Source: Hellea sp.
Lineage (GTDB): Bacteria; Pseudomonadota; Alphaproteobacteria; Caulobacterales; Maricaulaceae
DNA length: 64,000 nt
Direction: 5' to 3'
NCBI GenBank assembly: GCA_013002305.1
Contig: JABDKG010000064.1
Coordinates: forward strand, 1 to 64,000
The translations under genes and the position numbers were made by a program. Shown here one piece after another: positions 1 to 8,969 of this stretch. The notes beneath the pieces were generated by a model. The model saw nothing but the letters and a program-made list of their open reading frames with translations. It was not told where the DNA came from and made no database searches. Every line of letters starts with the position of its first letter. The first letter of the stretch is position 1.

Positions 1-249
1 TTTGCGCGCGGCAGTCTCGATGATCTGCGCGGCGGCGAACCGGCGGTGAATGCAGAGCGCCTGCGCAAACTTCTGATCGGGCAAGTCGATTCCTACCGCG
101 ATATTGTGCTGTTAAACGCCGGCGCGGCATTGATGATAGCAGGCGTGACTGAAACATTTGAGGATGGCATTCAGCAAGCCATATGGTCACTCGAAGATCA
201 TAAAGCTTTGGCGGCCCTTGAGCGGCTGGTAGAGGTTTCGAATGCGTAA
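1..249 (+). CDS. trpD: Anthranilate phosphoribosyltransferase, C-terminal fragment
   Basis: This is the 3' end of a gene that begins before the window; the frame is open from base 1 to a TAA at 247-249. The 82 visible residues (LRGGEPAVNAERL, then YRDIVLLNAGAALMIAG) match the C-terminal region of TrpD, which transfers phosphoribose to anthranilate in tryptophan biosynthesis. trpC follows on the same strand after a 144 bp gap holding a palindromic repeat, so this is a trpDC arrangement. The catalytic N-terminal part is not visible. Family assignment is firm because of the C-terminal motif and the trpC neighbour. Confidence 0.9.
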   Translation, partial: FARGSLDDLRGGEPAVNAERLRKLLIGQVDSYRDIVLLNAGAALMIAGVTETFEDGIQQAIWSLEDHKALAALERLVEVSNA

Positions 250-264
250 ATCACCACACTCTTT

Positions 265-363
265 CCGCTCATCCCGGCGAAAGCCGGGAGCCAGTCTGGG
301 AAACAAGCGCGGCTGGATCCGCGTCAGGAAAACTGGATCCCAAATCAAGTTTGGGATGAGCGG
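265..363. repeat. Imperfect palindromic intergenic repeat
   Basis: Between trpD and trpC lies a roughly 100 bp inverted repeat. The outer arms are CCGCTCATCCC (265-275) and GGGATGAGCGG (353-363), an exact 11 bp match. Each arm joins an inner hairpin: CCCGGC-GAAA-GCCGGG (273-288) and CCCAAA-TCAAG-TTTGGG (339-355). Further partial complementarity (GCCAGT near 290, ACTGGATCC near 332) lets the whole element fold on itself. It resembles the dispersed REP/MITE-like intergenic palindromes common in alphaproteobacteria. There is only one copy in this window, so its repetitive nature is inferred. It could end or dampen transcription from trpD into trpC. Confidence 0.65.
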
Positions 364-393
364 AGTTTTAGGGCTAAGCTGGGACAAAGCTTC

Positions 394-1197
394 ATGACCA
401 ATATCCCCAACATACTCGCCAAAATCGCTGCCTATAAAGCCTATGAAGTCAAAACGTTAAAGGAAACTATTAGCGCAGACGCCCTCAAAGCCAAAGCGCT
501 CGCGACGCCCATACCACGGGGCTTCAAAGCTGCCCTTGACCGCGTATCTAAAGCCGGCCCGGCCCTGATCGCCGAAGTAAAAAAAGCCTCGCCATCCAAG
601 GGCATTATCCGAGACGATTTTGACCCAGTCGCTATTGCCAAAGCCTATACAGAGGGCGGCGCTGCCTGCCTCTCTGTCCTGACCGATAATCCCAGCTTTC
701 AAGGCTCGCTCGAGATATTCCGGCAAGTCCGCGCCGCCACCGACCTGCCCCTGCTGCGCAAAGATTTCATGCTCGATCCGATCCAGGTTTACGAAGCCCG
801 CGAAGCCGGCGCTGACGCTATACTGATCATTTTAGCCATGACGGATGACACGGCTAATATACGCCTTATCGCGGCGGCCAAAGAGATGGAGCTCGATGTT
901 TTGGTAGAAACCCACGACGCCGAAGAACTCGCCCGCGCCGTCGCCCTCGGTGCCGACCTGATCGGGATCAATAATCGCGACCTCCGGACGTTTGAAACCA
1001 CGCTTGACACATTCACCAATATAGCCCCGCTCGCGCCGACCGGCGCAACATTGGTGGCCGAAAGCGGGATATTCACACCGGACCAAATTCTAAGATTAGC
1101 GGGAGACGGCGCTCAGGCCTATCTCGTCGGTGAGAGCCTGATGCGGCAAGATGATGTGAAATTGGCGACTAAAGCCCTTCTCGGAATTGCACCTTGA
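394..1197 (+). CDS. trpC: Indole-3-glycerol phosphate synthase
   Basis: TrpC closes CdRP to indole-3-glycerol phosphate in cytoplasmic tryptophan biosynthesis. The 267-residue protein has the family length and TIM-barrel motifs: PALIAEVKKASPSKG near residues 56-70 (catalytic Glu/Lys), LLRKDFM near 120-126, GINNRDL, and VAESGI late in the chain. It is a stand-alone enzyme, not fused to TrpF. It follows trpD. In many relatives moaC and moeA lie between trpC and lexA, but here lexA starts only 60 bp downstream. Confidence 0.96.
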   Translation: MTNIPNILAKIAAYKAYEVKTLKETISADALKAKALATPIPRGFKAALDRVSKAGPALIAEVKKASPSKGIIRDDFDPVAIAKAYTEGGAACLSVLTDNPSFQGSLEIFRQVRAATDLPLLRKDFMLDPIQVYEAREAGADAILIILAMTDDTANIRLIAAAKEMELDVLVETHDAEELARAVALGADLIGINNRDLRTFETTLDTFTNIAPLAPTGATLVAESGIFTPDQILRLAGDGAQAYLVGESLMRQDDVKLATKALLGIAP

Positions 1198-1206
1198 CTT
1201 CATAAA

Positions 1207-1221
1207 GAACAATGGTAGAAC
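1207..1221. promoter_or_regulatory. LexA (SOS) box of lexA
   Basis: GAAC (1207-1210), seven bases, GAAC (1218-1221): the exact complement of the alphaproteobacterial LexA direct repeat GTTC-N7-GTTC. It lies 36 bp upstream of the lexA ATG, where a repressor would block the promoter, so lexA is very probably autoregulated. An identical pattern occurs at 28319-28333. Confidence 0.88.
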
Positions 1222-1257
1222 AAAGTTGAATGTTGCCTATTTGTTCGGAGATCGACC

Positions 1258-1896
1258 ATGCTGACGGAAAAACAACGGGACTTGCTCCTACTGATTGATA
1301 AACGTGTTAAAGCGGACGGCGTGCCGCCTTCCTATGACGAAATGAAAGATCATCTGGGCCTTGCGTCAAAATCCGGCATCCACCGATTGATCACGGCTTT
1401 GGAAGAGCGCGGCTTTATCCGGCGCCTCCCCAATAAGGCGCGAGCGCTGGAGGTTCTTAAAATGCCTACGGACGGCGCAAATGTTGAGCAATTACCCGTG
1501 GCGGCAAATGACAGCGTGCAAGTGCCTTTGGTTGGCAAGATCGCGGCCGGTGTTCCGATTTCCGCAATTCAGCAAGATGGTAATATGTTCGCAGTCCCGG
1601 ACGGAATGATCGGACGGGGCGAGCATTTTGCACTCGAAGTCGAAGGCGAATCCATGATTGAGGCCGGAATTCTCGATGGTGATGTCGTGATTATCCGCAA
1701 AGCGAATACGGCGCGCAATAATGAGATTGTGGTTGCGCTCGTCGACCGCGAAGAAGCGACGCTTAAGCGGCTTCATAAGTCCGGCAATGAGATCGAACTA
1801 ATCGCGGAAAATAAGGATTTTCCAGTGCGAAAGTTCGGGCCCGATCGCGTCGAAGTGCAGGGTGTTCTCGTCGGGCTGGTCCGCCGTTATCACTAG
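1258..1896 (+). CDS. lexA: LexA SOS repressor / self-cleaving peptidase
   Basis: LexA represses DNA-damage genes until RecA filaments trigger its self-cleavage. The 212-residue protein has an N-terminal winged helix-turn-helix ([20 protein letters not shown], residues 25-44), the scissile Ala97-Gly98 in GKIAAGVP, and the S24 peptidase pair Ser132 ([13 protein letters not shown]) and Lys170 (EEATLKRL). An SOS box lies directly upstream. The stop codon overlaps the convergent DUF2459 gene by 4 bp. Confidence 0.97.
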   Translation: MLTEKQRDLLLLIDKRVKADGVPPSYDEMKDHLGLASKSGIHRLITALEERGFIRRLPNKARALEVLKMPTDGANVEQLPVAANDSVQVPLVGKIAAGVPISAIQQDGNMFAVPDGMIGRGEHFALEVEGESMIEAGILDGDVVIIRKANTARNNEIVVALVDREEATLKRLHKSGNEIELIAENKDFPVRKFGPDRVEVQGVLVGLVRRYH

Positions 1897-2552
1897 TTCT
1901 GCCGCTTGGCGTGATAAATCACGCCCTGGGCAAAGGGTGACCATATCGGTGCTTTGAGCCCGGCGGCCTTCAAGCCTCGATTGGCCCAATTATTACAGCT
2001 ATTGAACAATGTGTAGGTGCCGGTTGCTTCGTAAAACCGATCATGGCCCGTATAACTTAGACCCTCAAGCACTATGACTTTACCGGCGTCAGTGCGGCGA
2101 AAACTATTCATTACAAATTTTTCGAGCTCGGCGCGCTGGCTCTCACAAAGTTCAAGTTTAATCCAGTCGCCGGATTCTCTAAAAGCGGGCTCAACATGCA
2201 AAGCGCGGCTACTGGGGACAAATAATGCTTTAAGCGCATAACGCGCCTTTAAATCGCCCCAGGTCGGCGTATTGATATAAATGTCCCGATCTCCGAGCCC
2301 GAATACCAAATAATCGGGATCACTCGGCAGCGACACTTGTTCTTTGGTTTCTTGGGATAATGTATCGACCGGAAAAACAAAATCGACATGGACAGCGCTA
2401 TGCTGCAAGTAAACTGGCGTCCGAGCCTCACAGGCCACTGGTTTAGCGGGCACGGTTATCGCCGATAACACAAATGCTATTAGCCCATAGGACGCCGCAA
2501 AGGCTAAAATCAAAGCCAGCGCGTTTCTAATCCATTTTAAGAATCGGCGCAT
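1893..2552 (-). CDS. DUF2459 / TIGR02117-family protein of unknown function
   Basis: This 219-residue protein has one N-terminal membrane segment or uncleaved signal (about residues 9-32), then a predicted periplasmic domain. Blocks such as [29 protein letters not shown] and [17 protein letters not shown] match what I know as DUF2459 (TIGR02117), once called urease-associated and still without an established activity. The His and the Cys-Asn stretch may form an active site, but that is inference. It converges on lexA, with only 4 shared bases and no room for a terminator. Confidence 0.8.
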   Translation of the reverse strand: MRRFLKWIRNALALILAFAASYGLIAFVLSAITVPAKPVACEARTPVYLQHSAVHVDFVFPVDTLSQETKEQVSLPSDPDYLVFGLGDRDIYINTPTWGDLKARYALKALFVPSSRALHVEPAFRESGDWIKLELCESQRAELEKFVMNSFRRTDAGKVIVLEGLSYTGHDRFYEATGTYTLFNSCNNWANRGLKAAGLKAPIWSPFAQGVIYHAKRQN

Positions 2553-2583
2553 AAAACAACCAAAGGAGAGACGTTAAATCAGC

Positions 2584-2913
2584 TTAGATCTCACAATGGT
2601 CAACAAGTTCGCCCAATTTATCCAGACGTTCTTCCGAAAATCTCTCTTCCATTTTTTCGTTCATTTCGTCGGGATCGGTTGCTTGTGCAAATATATCCGC
2701 AACAGCATTAAGATCTTGTTTGCTTACGTTCTCTTCAAGCGCCGTAAAAGCACAGCTGCACGACTTGATCATTTTGGCTTCTGACATATCCATGAAATCA
2801 TCCAGTTTCATCAACCGCGCACAATCATCTGTAAATTTGTCGCCCATTTTCGCTCCGCAGGCGCTGAACGCGACTACCGCTAGACCGATCGTCAGATAAT
2901 ATTGAATACGCAT
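2584..2913 (-). CDS. Small Cys-containing lipoprotein, function unknown
   Basis: I chose the ATG at 2913 because GGGAGA sits just upstream and the product then begins with a lipoprotein signal (MRIQYYLTIGLAVVAFSACG; lipobox FSAC, lipidated Cys19). An upstream in-frame start would hide this signal. The mature part is about 90 residues, acidic and helical, with a CSC pair in its middle and a Cys near the C-terminus that could form disulfides. I do not recognise a family. It lies between the DUF2459 and TraB/GumN genes on the same strand, with about 100 bp to the latter. Confidence 0.75.
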   Translation of the reverse strand: MRIQYYLTIGLAVVAFSACGAKMGDKFTDDCARLMKLDDFMDMSEAKMIKSCSCAFTALEENVSKQDLNAVADIFAQATDPDEMNEKMEERFSEERLDKLGELVDHCEI

Positions 2914-3015
2914 GTCAGTCTCCCAATTGCCTGCCGCTATGACGACCAACAACACAAAAAGCAACCCTCATTGAGGATCGCTCATTTTTACGGGCCTAAC
3001 CGAAGAAACTTAGTT

Positions 3016-3990
3016 CTATTGAACGACTTCGACAATATGCCCTTTGCCTTCGAGCATTAATATAACGCTATCGGGTCCCGCAAGATGACCCGCGCCGACG
3101 GCAACAAACTTCACGCCGGGTGCGTCTAAGATAGATTCAATTTCCGGGATCCAATTGCGGTTTCGATTGGTTAGAAGCGCATTATAAGCTTCCTCAGTCC
3201 CGAACATGGCTGGATCACCCATCATGGCACCCAAGCCAGCGACATCTCCGTCAGCCCACTCCTGCATGACCAGGTCCGTCATCTCGGCAATCCGTTTGGA
3301 GCTCTCCAGGCTAAACAAAAGAGACGCGACTTGTTCTTCCATCGTGCCGCCAGACAAGGCCTCGATTTGGTCCTCAACTGTTTCCAGAGATCCAATTTTC
3401 TTGCCGTCAGATTCAACAGATTCCATGATGACCATTTCAACCCCTTTGGTCGGATCATACCCGGCCTTCATTACGGCCATAATTTGCGCCTGAAGCCCAA
3501 CAAACCAAGGTTTCATGGAAGACATGGATTGAGCGGGAAGTCCTAACTCGCTCGCCAGTGTCGTGAATTTCTCATATTGCGCCGAGGTCATAACGTCCTC
3601 GAGCGACTTTCCATCCGAGAACATGGCTTCGGCCATCAATTTTTGTGACATGGCGATCTGGTTTTCGTCGCTCATATCAATCTCAAAATAAACAGTATCC
3701 GCGCTATCCAAAGCCGCTTTAAACTCCGCTGTCTGCCATTTGGCTGTTTCCGGCAGCAAATGAAAAGTTCCGTATATGTATATGGTCGTGTCTTCGTCAG
3801 CCATTTTCCACATTGCCGGATCACCATCGCCTTGGGTTGATGCGGCTTTGGCAAATGCCTGATCGATACGTTCCATATCAAATAATTCGAGCGAACTTGT
3901 CTCAACGATTCCCGACTTTTTACAGGCTGCCGTCATAGCAAGGGTCGCAATAAGCACGGTCGTAAAGGCGGTTTTTAAAGCCAGGCGCAT
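3016..3990 (-). CDS. TraB/GumN-family lipoprotein
   Basis: The ATG at 3990 has a GGAG site 9 bases upstream; the in-frame TTG at 4002 overlaps that site and is unlikely to be the start. The 324-residue product opens with a lipoprotein signal ending MTAACKK. It carries the two hallmarks of the TraB/GumN family (PF01963): IYGTFHLLPE near the N-terminus and VAVGAGHLAGPDSV near the C-terminus, each with Gly and His proposed to form a metalloprotease-like site. The substrate is unknown. A palindromic operator-like site lies 20 bp upstream of the start. Confidence 0.85.
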   Translation of the reverse strand: MRLALKTAFTTVLIATLAMTAACKKSGIVETSSLELFDMERIDQAFAKAASTQGDGDPAMWKMADEDTTIYIYGTFHLLPETAKWQTAEFKAALDSADTVYFEIDMSDENQIAMSQKLMAEAMFSDGKSLEDVMTSAQYEKFTTLASELGLPAQSMSSMKPWFVGLQAQIMAVMKAGYDPTKGVEMVIMESVESDGKKIGSLETVEDQIEALSGGTMEEQVASLLFSLESSKRIAEMTDLVMQEWADGDVAGLGAMMGDPAMFGTEEAYNALLTNRNRNWIPEIESILDAPGVKFVAVGAGHLAGPDSVILMLEGKGHIVEVVQ

Positions 3991-4010
3991 AGTAATCTCC
4001 AATAGAATTT

Positions 4011-4028
4011 TGTAAAGCTACCTTTACA
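4011..4028. promoter_or_regulatory. Perfect palindrome, candidate operator
   Basis: TGTAAAG (4011-4017), CTAC, CTTTACA (4022-4028) is an exact 7 bp inverted repeat in the 69 bp gap between comEC and the TraB/GumN gene. It ends about 20 bp before the TraB/GumN ATG, a typical repressor position. I cannot name the regulator. Neither arm is followed by a T-run, so it does not look like a terminator for comEC. Confidence 0.4.
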
Positions 4029-4059
4029 TAAGCATTGAAAAACACATGTCAAGCGTCCT

Positions 4060-6108
4060 TTACTTATTATTGTATCCGAGCTGCCACGGCCTTCGGGCCC
4101 ATTCTCGCCGGGAAGTCTCAAAAACTATTGACCCATTTTTATTAAAGTAAATGCTGTAGGAACCATATTTCCGGAGTGATCGCGCATCAATTTTGGGTGC
4201 TTTGCAGAGACGAGCCGCCCGCGCTCCGAGGTCTCGCTTCGGAATAATAATGAGATCGGCATTTTCGCAATCCTCGTAAATCTCACTGGGATCCTCGATG
4301 ATTTTTATAGTGTGTTCACCGGTTTGGATGACACATCCAATAGCGTCACAAAGTCCAATATTACCGCGCATTTTTTCAGTTTTGACATCGTTCATTCCCA
4401 TGGCTTCGATGAATTCCTGTCGCCCGTAACGATCCGAGTTTTTACGATCGACATATAAGGTCGGATTTTCGCCGCTTCGCCAAATTGCGATCGCGCCACT
4501 TTCACCGATCCGCATGTCAGGCTGACGGCCCATCAAGAGAACTCCAAAACTTAATATCAGAACGGCAGTTGACGCAATTCTCGCGCGCCAATTGCCGAGG
4601 CATAATAAAGTGAAAGCCAAACCGAATAGTCCAATCAACCACATCGGACCGGAGGCCAAATATTTTACCGCGCCGGGCAAATCGGTGACCCAAACAGAAA
4701 TCGCTAAAATAATGTTGATCCCTTGGGCCATCAGCCATAGTGGCCACGCCTCAAGCCCGAGCGGAATGGCCAGATATATCACCAGCGCGAGCGGCATCAC
4801 CCAGAACGTAAAAAACGGCATCGCCAGAATATTGCCGATCAAGCCGTAGCTCGCGATCCGGTTAAAATGCAAGACTGCAAATCCAGACGTCGCGCCGCCG
4901 GCCACAAAACTTGTCACCGTTAATGCTTTGAAGTTTTCGAACCAGCGCCCTACGAGCGTGTGCCGTCGGCGAAAGTCGCGATACTTGTCCCATTCGCGGT
5001 AAACCACAACCAAGGCAGCGACTGCCGAAAATGACATTTGAAATCCCGGTGAGGTCAACGCCTCCGGATGCAGCATCAAAGTAATGAACGCGGCGACTGC
5101 GACAGATCGTATCGAGACAGCCTGCCGGTCTAATATGATTGCCAGAAAGATGATCATTGCCATAATAAATGCGCGCTGTGTTGCGACGCTGCCACCCGAA
5201 ATGACCAGGTAAACCGACGCCGCTATCATACCGGCGATCGCAGCAAATTTACGAACATCATGTCGACGCGCCAACTTATTGATGCGGACAAGCAAGTAAA
5301 GCGCTACGCCGAAGACGCCCCCAGAAAACAACCCCATATGCAGACCGGAGATCGCTAATATATGGGCAAGCCCTGCGCCGCGTAGGGCATCAGTTTGAGC
5401 CTCAGGAACCCAGGTCCTGATCCCTGTTAGAAGCGCGGTTTGCAGTCCAGCGGTTTTTTCGGGAGATGCTGCCATGATCCGCCCGGCTAATTTGTGCCGA
5501 AAGCGTGAGATTTTTCTTTGGATTGAGGCGGCAGCATTTTGCTTAGACGGGCTTGTCGCTTTGGGCCGTGATAACATGAATCCAGTCCCGCCGATCTGTC
5601 GATAAAAAGCTCTCTTACCGGGATCATATCCGCCCGGAATTACGGGCCCAGGCGGCGCCGAAAGTTCTGCCAGAAAAGACACATCGTCGCCAGCAATGAA
5701 AGTCCGGTCAAATGTGGTCACGCGAACATATTTTGGCCATTTGTCTTTCTCAAGCTTTGAGATATCGGTAACGGCTACCACCCATCTTTGCCGGGGTCCT
5801 GATTTCTCGACCGCTCTTATCCAGCCCTCGACTTCATAAGTTTTCTCAAACATTGGCATTATGGGTGACGCGACGGACTGCGTGTGCCAAGCCGCTCGCG
5901 CAAGTCCCAATAGCACGATCAGAATGAGCGTAAGAATAGTTGCGAACAAATAGTTTCTACGCCTGACTATATATATACAGACCCCAAGAAGACCGACGAT
6001 AAAGGCCACAATTGTCACGCGGGGCTCGAAAGGCAGGGCAAAATAAATCCCGATGCCAATCGCCAGAGCAATGACGAAGGCTTCAAAGCGCATTTCCAGC
6101 AAATTCAT
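4060..6108 (-). CDS. comEC: ComEC/Rec2-family DNA uptake channel protein
   Basis: ComEC forms the inner-membrane channel for single-stranded DNA uptake. The ATG at 6108 (682 residues) is preceded by AGGG; a longer reading to 6291 would cross the gltX start and add a charged, non-membrane leader. The protein has N-terminal membrane helices with the DUF4131 region, then the Competence domain with its signature HILAISGLHMGL followed by many membrane segments. The last 130 residues are soluble and lack an HxHxDH motif, so no active metallo-beta-lactamase domain is present. It is divergent from gltX. Confidence 0.9.
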   Translation of the reverse strand: MNLLEMRFEAFVIALAIGIGIYFALPFEPRVTIVAFIVGLLGVCIYIVRRRNYLFATILTLILIVLLGLARAAWHTQSVASPIMPMFEKTYEVEGWIRAVEKSGPRQRWVVAVTDISKLEKDKWPKYVRVTTFDRTFIAGDDVSFLAELSAPPGPVIPGGYDPGKRAFYRQIGGTGFMLSRPKATSPSKQNAAASIQRKISRFRHKLAGRIMAASPEKTAGLQTALLTGIRTWVPEAQTDALRGAGLAHILAISGLHMGLFSGGVFGVALYLLVRINKLARRHDVRKFAAIAGMIAASVYLVISGGSVATQRAFIMAMIIFLAIILDRQAVSIRSVAVAAFITLMLHPEALTSPGFQMSFSAVAALVVVYREWDKYRDFRRRHTLVGRWFENFKALTVTSFVAGGATSGFAVLHFNRIASYGLIGNILAMPFFTFWVMPLALVIYLAIPLGLEAWPLWLMAQGINIILAISVWVTDLPGAVKYLASGPMWLIGLFGLAFTLLCLGNWRARIASTAVLILSFGVLLMGRQPDMRIGESGAIAIWRSGENPTLYVDRKNSDRYGRQEFIEAMGMNDVKTEKMRGNIGLCDAIGCVIQTGEHTIKIIEDPSEIYEDCENADLIIIPKRDLGARAARLCKAPKIDARSLRKYGSYSIYFNKNGSIVFETSRREWARRPWQLGYNNK

Positions 6109-6234
6109 GAAATTGCCCTGAAAATTTGACTGTCCCCCACCGCGATTGCCTTGAAATTGCGTTCGAAATTTCTTGTTTTTTAACAGCGCTCCCCTTAGGA
6201 ATTGCCCAGGATACCTTATAGGCCATTTTCCGTT
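6109..6234. promoter_or_regulatory. Divergent promoter region comEC / gltX
   Basis: This 126 bp gap between the comEC and gltX starts must hold both promoters. It includes GTTCGAAATTTCTTG (from 6161), which resembles an SOS box but has CTTG for the second GTTC. I see no clear -35/-10 pair or palindrome. Confidence 0.35.
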
Positions 6235-7641
6235 ATGACCACGACTAAAGTCGTTACACGTTTTGCCCCATCTCCGACGGGCTATTTGCACATTGGCGGC
6301 GCGCGTACGGCTTTGTTTTGTTGGCTTTTCGCGCGAAAAATGGGCGGCGAGTTTCGTTTAAGAATTGAAGACACAGACAGAGAACGATCCACACCGGAAG
6401 CGACCCAAGCAATTCTCGACGGCATGGAATGGCTGGGCCTGTCTCACGATGGCGCGATTATATATCAAAGCCGCAATGTGAATGACCATGTCGCGGCGGC
6501 GCAAAAGCTGCTGGATTCAGGACATGCCTATCGTTGTTATTGCACGGCCGAGGAGCTCGATGAAATCCGAGCGGCTTCACGTATTGCAGGTCATGCTCTT
6601 CGATCCCCATGGCGTGATGGCGATCAAGCGGAGCCTGCCGGCGCGTCTTACACAATCCGATTTCGCGTACCAGACGGAGAAACAACGATTACTGATCAGG
6701 TACAAGGCGACATTACCTGGCAAAATGATCAGTTTGACGATCTCGTTCTATTGCGCGCCGATGGTACGCCAACATATATGCTGGCTGTTGTGGTTGATGA
6801 TCACAATATGGACGTTACCCATGTTATCCGCGGCGATGACCACTTAATCAATGCCGGTCGGCAGACCCAGATTTATCAGGGTCTTGGGTGGGATGTGCCG
6901 GTCTGGGCACATGTACCATTGATCCACGGGCCAGATGGCAAGAAACTTTCAAAACGCCACGGCGCACAAGCGGTTACAGATTTTCGAGATATGGGTTACG
7001 CGCCGCAAGGGCTGAGAAATTACCTCTTGAAACTTGGCTGGTCAAAAGACGATCAGGAAATCTACTCGGATGACGAGGCCGTTGCCGCCTTTACGTTGGA
7101 AGATATAAACAGCGCTCCTGCTCGTCTCGACTTTGACAAAATGGACCATATTAATGGCGAACATTTCAAAGTCATGGATGATGACTTGCTACTGGAAGGT
7201 CTCTTACCGTTTCTGCGAGATAATCACGATGACATCAAACGCGCTCGGCTCAAACACGCAATGTTTAGCCTGAAAGCGCGATCTAAAAATTATAAAGACA
7301 TGGCCACTAAAGCGGCATATCTGTTGCTCGACAGACCGCTCGAAATTTCCGGCAAAGCTGCTAAACCGTTAAGTCGAGACGGCGCAAAAGACCACATCAA
7401 AGCGGTACTTCCCAATTTTGAAGCGATTGACGATTGGACAAGCGCCCCTATCCATCAGATTTTAGCGGATTACGCAGAAGAAAATGAAATCGGATTTGGA
7501 AAGATCGGTCAACCCCTAAGGGCCGCCCTGACTGCCGGCAATCCATCACCCGACCTGTCGGATGTAATAGCCTTTTTGGGCAAAGAAGAAACTATCGGCC
7601 GCTTGCAAGATGCTCTTGCCGCGTCCTACAATGACATTTAA
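6235..7641 (+). CDS. gltX: Glutamyl-tRNA synthetase
   Basis: GltX charges tRNA-Glu. The ATG at 6235 starts the conserved N-terminus (residues 1-10, then PSPTGYLHIGGARTALF); an upstream in-frame TTG at 6202 would add unconserved residues. The 468-residue class I synthetase shows the HIGH-type motif YLHIGG and the KMSKS-type motif KLSKRHG. Alphaproteobacteria often have two GltX copies, one acting mainly on tRNA-Gln; which type this is cannot be decided here. gltA follows 26 bp later on the same strand. Confidence 0.96.
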   Translation: MTTTKVVTRFAPSPTGYLHIGGARTALFCWLFARKMGGEFRLRIEDTDRERSTPEATQAILDGMEWLGLSHDGAIIYQSRNVNDHVAAAQKLLDSGHAYRCYCTAEELDEIRAASRIAGHALRSPWRDGDQAEPAGASYTIRFRVPDGETTITDQVQGDITWQNDQFDDLVLLRADGTPTYMLAVVVDDHNMDVTHVIRGDDHLINAGRQTQIYQGLGWDVPVWAHVPLIHGPDGKKLSKRHGAQAVTDFRDMGYAPQGLRNYLLKLGWSKDDQEIYSDDEAVAAFTLEDINSAPARLDFDKMDHINGEHFKVMDDDLLLEGLLPFLRDNHDDIKRARLKHAMFSLKARSKNYKDMATKAAYLLLDRPLEISGKAAKPLSRDGAKDHIKAVLPNFEAIDDWTSAPIHQILADYAEENEIGFGKIGQPLRAALTAGNPSPDLSDVIAFLGKEETIGRLQDALAASYNDI

Positions 7642-7667
7642 GTAAATGATAAGAATGGAGATCACGG

Positions 7668-8969
7668 ATGGAAAATAAAATAAAACAAACCGGCACCGCC
7701 ACCGTTTCGATTGGCAAAGATAATTTCGATCTTCCGATCTATGAAGGCTCGATGGGTGCGCCGGGAATCGATGTCCGCTCACTTTACAAACAGTCCGGTC
7801 ACTTCACCTTCGACCCCGGTTATACTTCAACTTGTTCCACCGAGTCGCAAATTACTTTCATTGATGGTGCCAAGGGTCAGTTGCTATATCGCGGCTATCC
7901 AATCGAACAGCTCGCTGAAAAGTCCACGTTTCTAGAAGTCGCCTATCTATTGATCAATGGCGAACTTCCGACGCGAGATGATTATCAGGGCTTTAGCGAA
8001 ACTATCACAAAGCACACAATGCTGCATGATTCCGTTGAAAGTTTTTTCCATGGATTTCGCCGGGATGCCCATCCTATGGCGATGGTTTGCGGAACGGTTG
8101 GCGCTTTGTCCGGTTTCTATCACGACGATGCCCATACAACTGAAGACGAGGCGCGTGATATTGCGATCCACCGTTTAATCGCGAAAATGCCGACAATCGC
8201 AGCCCGAGCTTATAAATATTCAATCGGCCAGCCCCATGTTTTTCCGACCAATTCGATGTCATATGCGGAAAATTTCCTGAATATGTGTTTCTCGGTTCCG
8301 GCTGAGAAATATAAAGTCAGCCCGACTATAATCCGGGCGATGGATAAGATTTTTATCCTCCATGCTGACCATGAGCAAAATGCGTCAACCTCCACAGTGC
8401 GTCTGGCTGGATCTTCCGGGGCCAATCCATATGCATGTATCGCAGCCGGCGTTGCCTGTCTCTGGGGGCCGTCGCATGGCGGTGCCAACGAAGCCTGCCT
8501 GAATATGCTGCGCGAAATCGGGACTGTCGATCGAATTCCGGAATATATCGCGCGCGCAAAGGACAAGTCTGATCCGTTTCGTCTGATGGGCTTCGGACAC
8601 CGCGTTTACAAAAACTTTGATCCGCGTTCACGCGTTATGCAGAAAGTCGCGCATGAGGTTCTTGAAGAACTGGACTTAAATGATCCAATATTGGACGTCG
8701 CTAAAGAACTTGAAAAGATTGCGCTTGAGGACGAGTATTTCGTCTCAAAGAAGCTTTACCCCAATGTCGATTTCTACTCCGGTATCGTCTTAAACGCTCT
8801 GGGATTCCCGACATCAATGTTCACAGTGCTATTTGCGCTGGCGCGTACCGTTGGCTGGATTTCCCAGTGGAACGAAATGTTGGAAGATCCAACACAAAGG
8901 ATCGGGCGCCCTCGCCAGCTCTATTCGGGATCTGAGCCGCGTGACTATAAGGATGTAGACGCACGCTAG
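7668..8969 (+). CDS. gltA: Citrate synthase (type II)
   Basis: Citrate synthase condenses acetyl-CoA and oxaloacetate to start the TCA cycle. The ATG follows a GGAG site. The 433-residue length fits the hexameric gram-negative type. Catalytic motifs are visible: [11 protein letters not shown] with the substrate-binding His, [13 protein letters not shown] with the second His, and VDFYSG with the catalytic Asp. The TAG stop overlaps the end of convergent lpxB by 4 bp. Confidence 0.97.
   Translation: MENKIKQTGTATVSIGKDNFDLPIYEGSMGAPGIDVRSLYKQSGHFTFDPGYTSTCSTESQITFIDGAKGQLLYRGYPIEQLAEKSTFLEVAYLLINGELPTRDDYQGFSETITKHTMLHDSVESFFHGFRRDAHPMAMVCGTVGALSGFYHDDAHTTEDEARDIAIHRLIAKMPTIAARAYKYSIGQPHVFPTNSMSYAENFLNMCFSVPAEKYKVSPTIIRAMDKIFILHADHEQNASTSTVRLAGSSGANPYACIAAGVACLWGPSHGGANEACLNMLREIGTVDRIPEYIARAKDKSDPFRLMGFGHRVYKNFDPRSRVMQKVAHEVLEELDLNDPILDVAKELEKIALEDEYFVSKKLYPNVDFYSGIVLNALGFPTSMFTVLFALARTVGWISQWNEMLEDPTQRIGRPRQLYSGSEPRDYKDVDAR

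Noticed and set aside
6161-6175. SOS-box-like GTTC-N7-CTTG upstream of comEC
   Set aside because: The second half is CTTG, not GTTC; one changed base in the core half-site makes LexA binding unlikely compared with the two perfect boxes.
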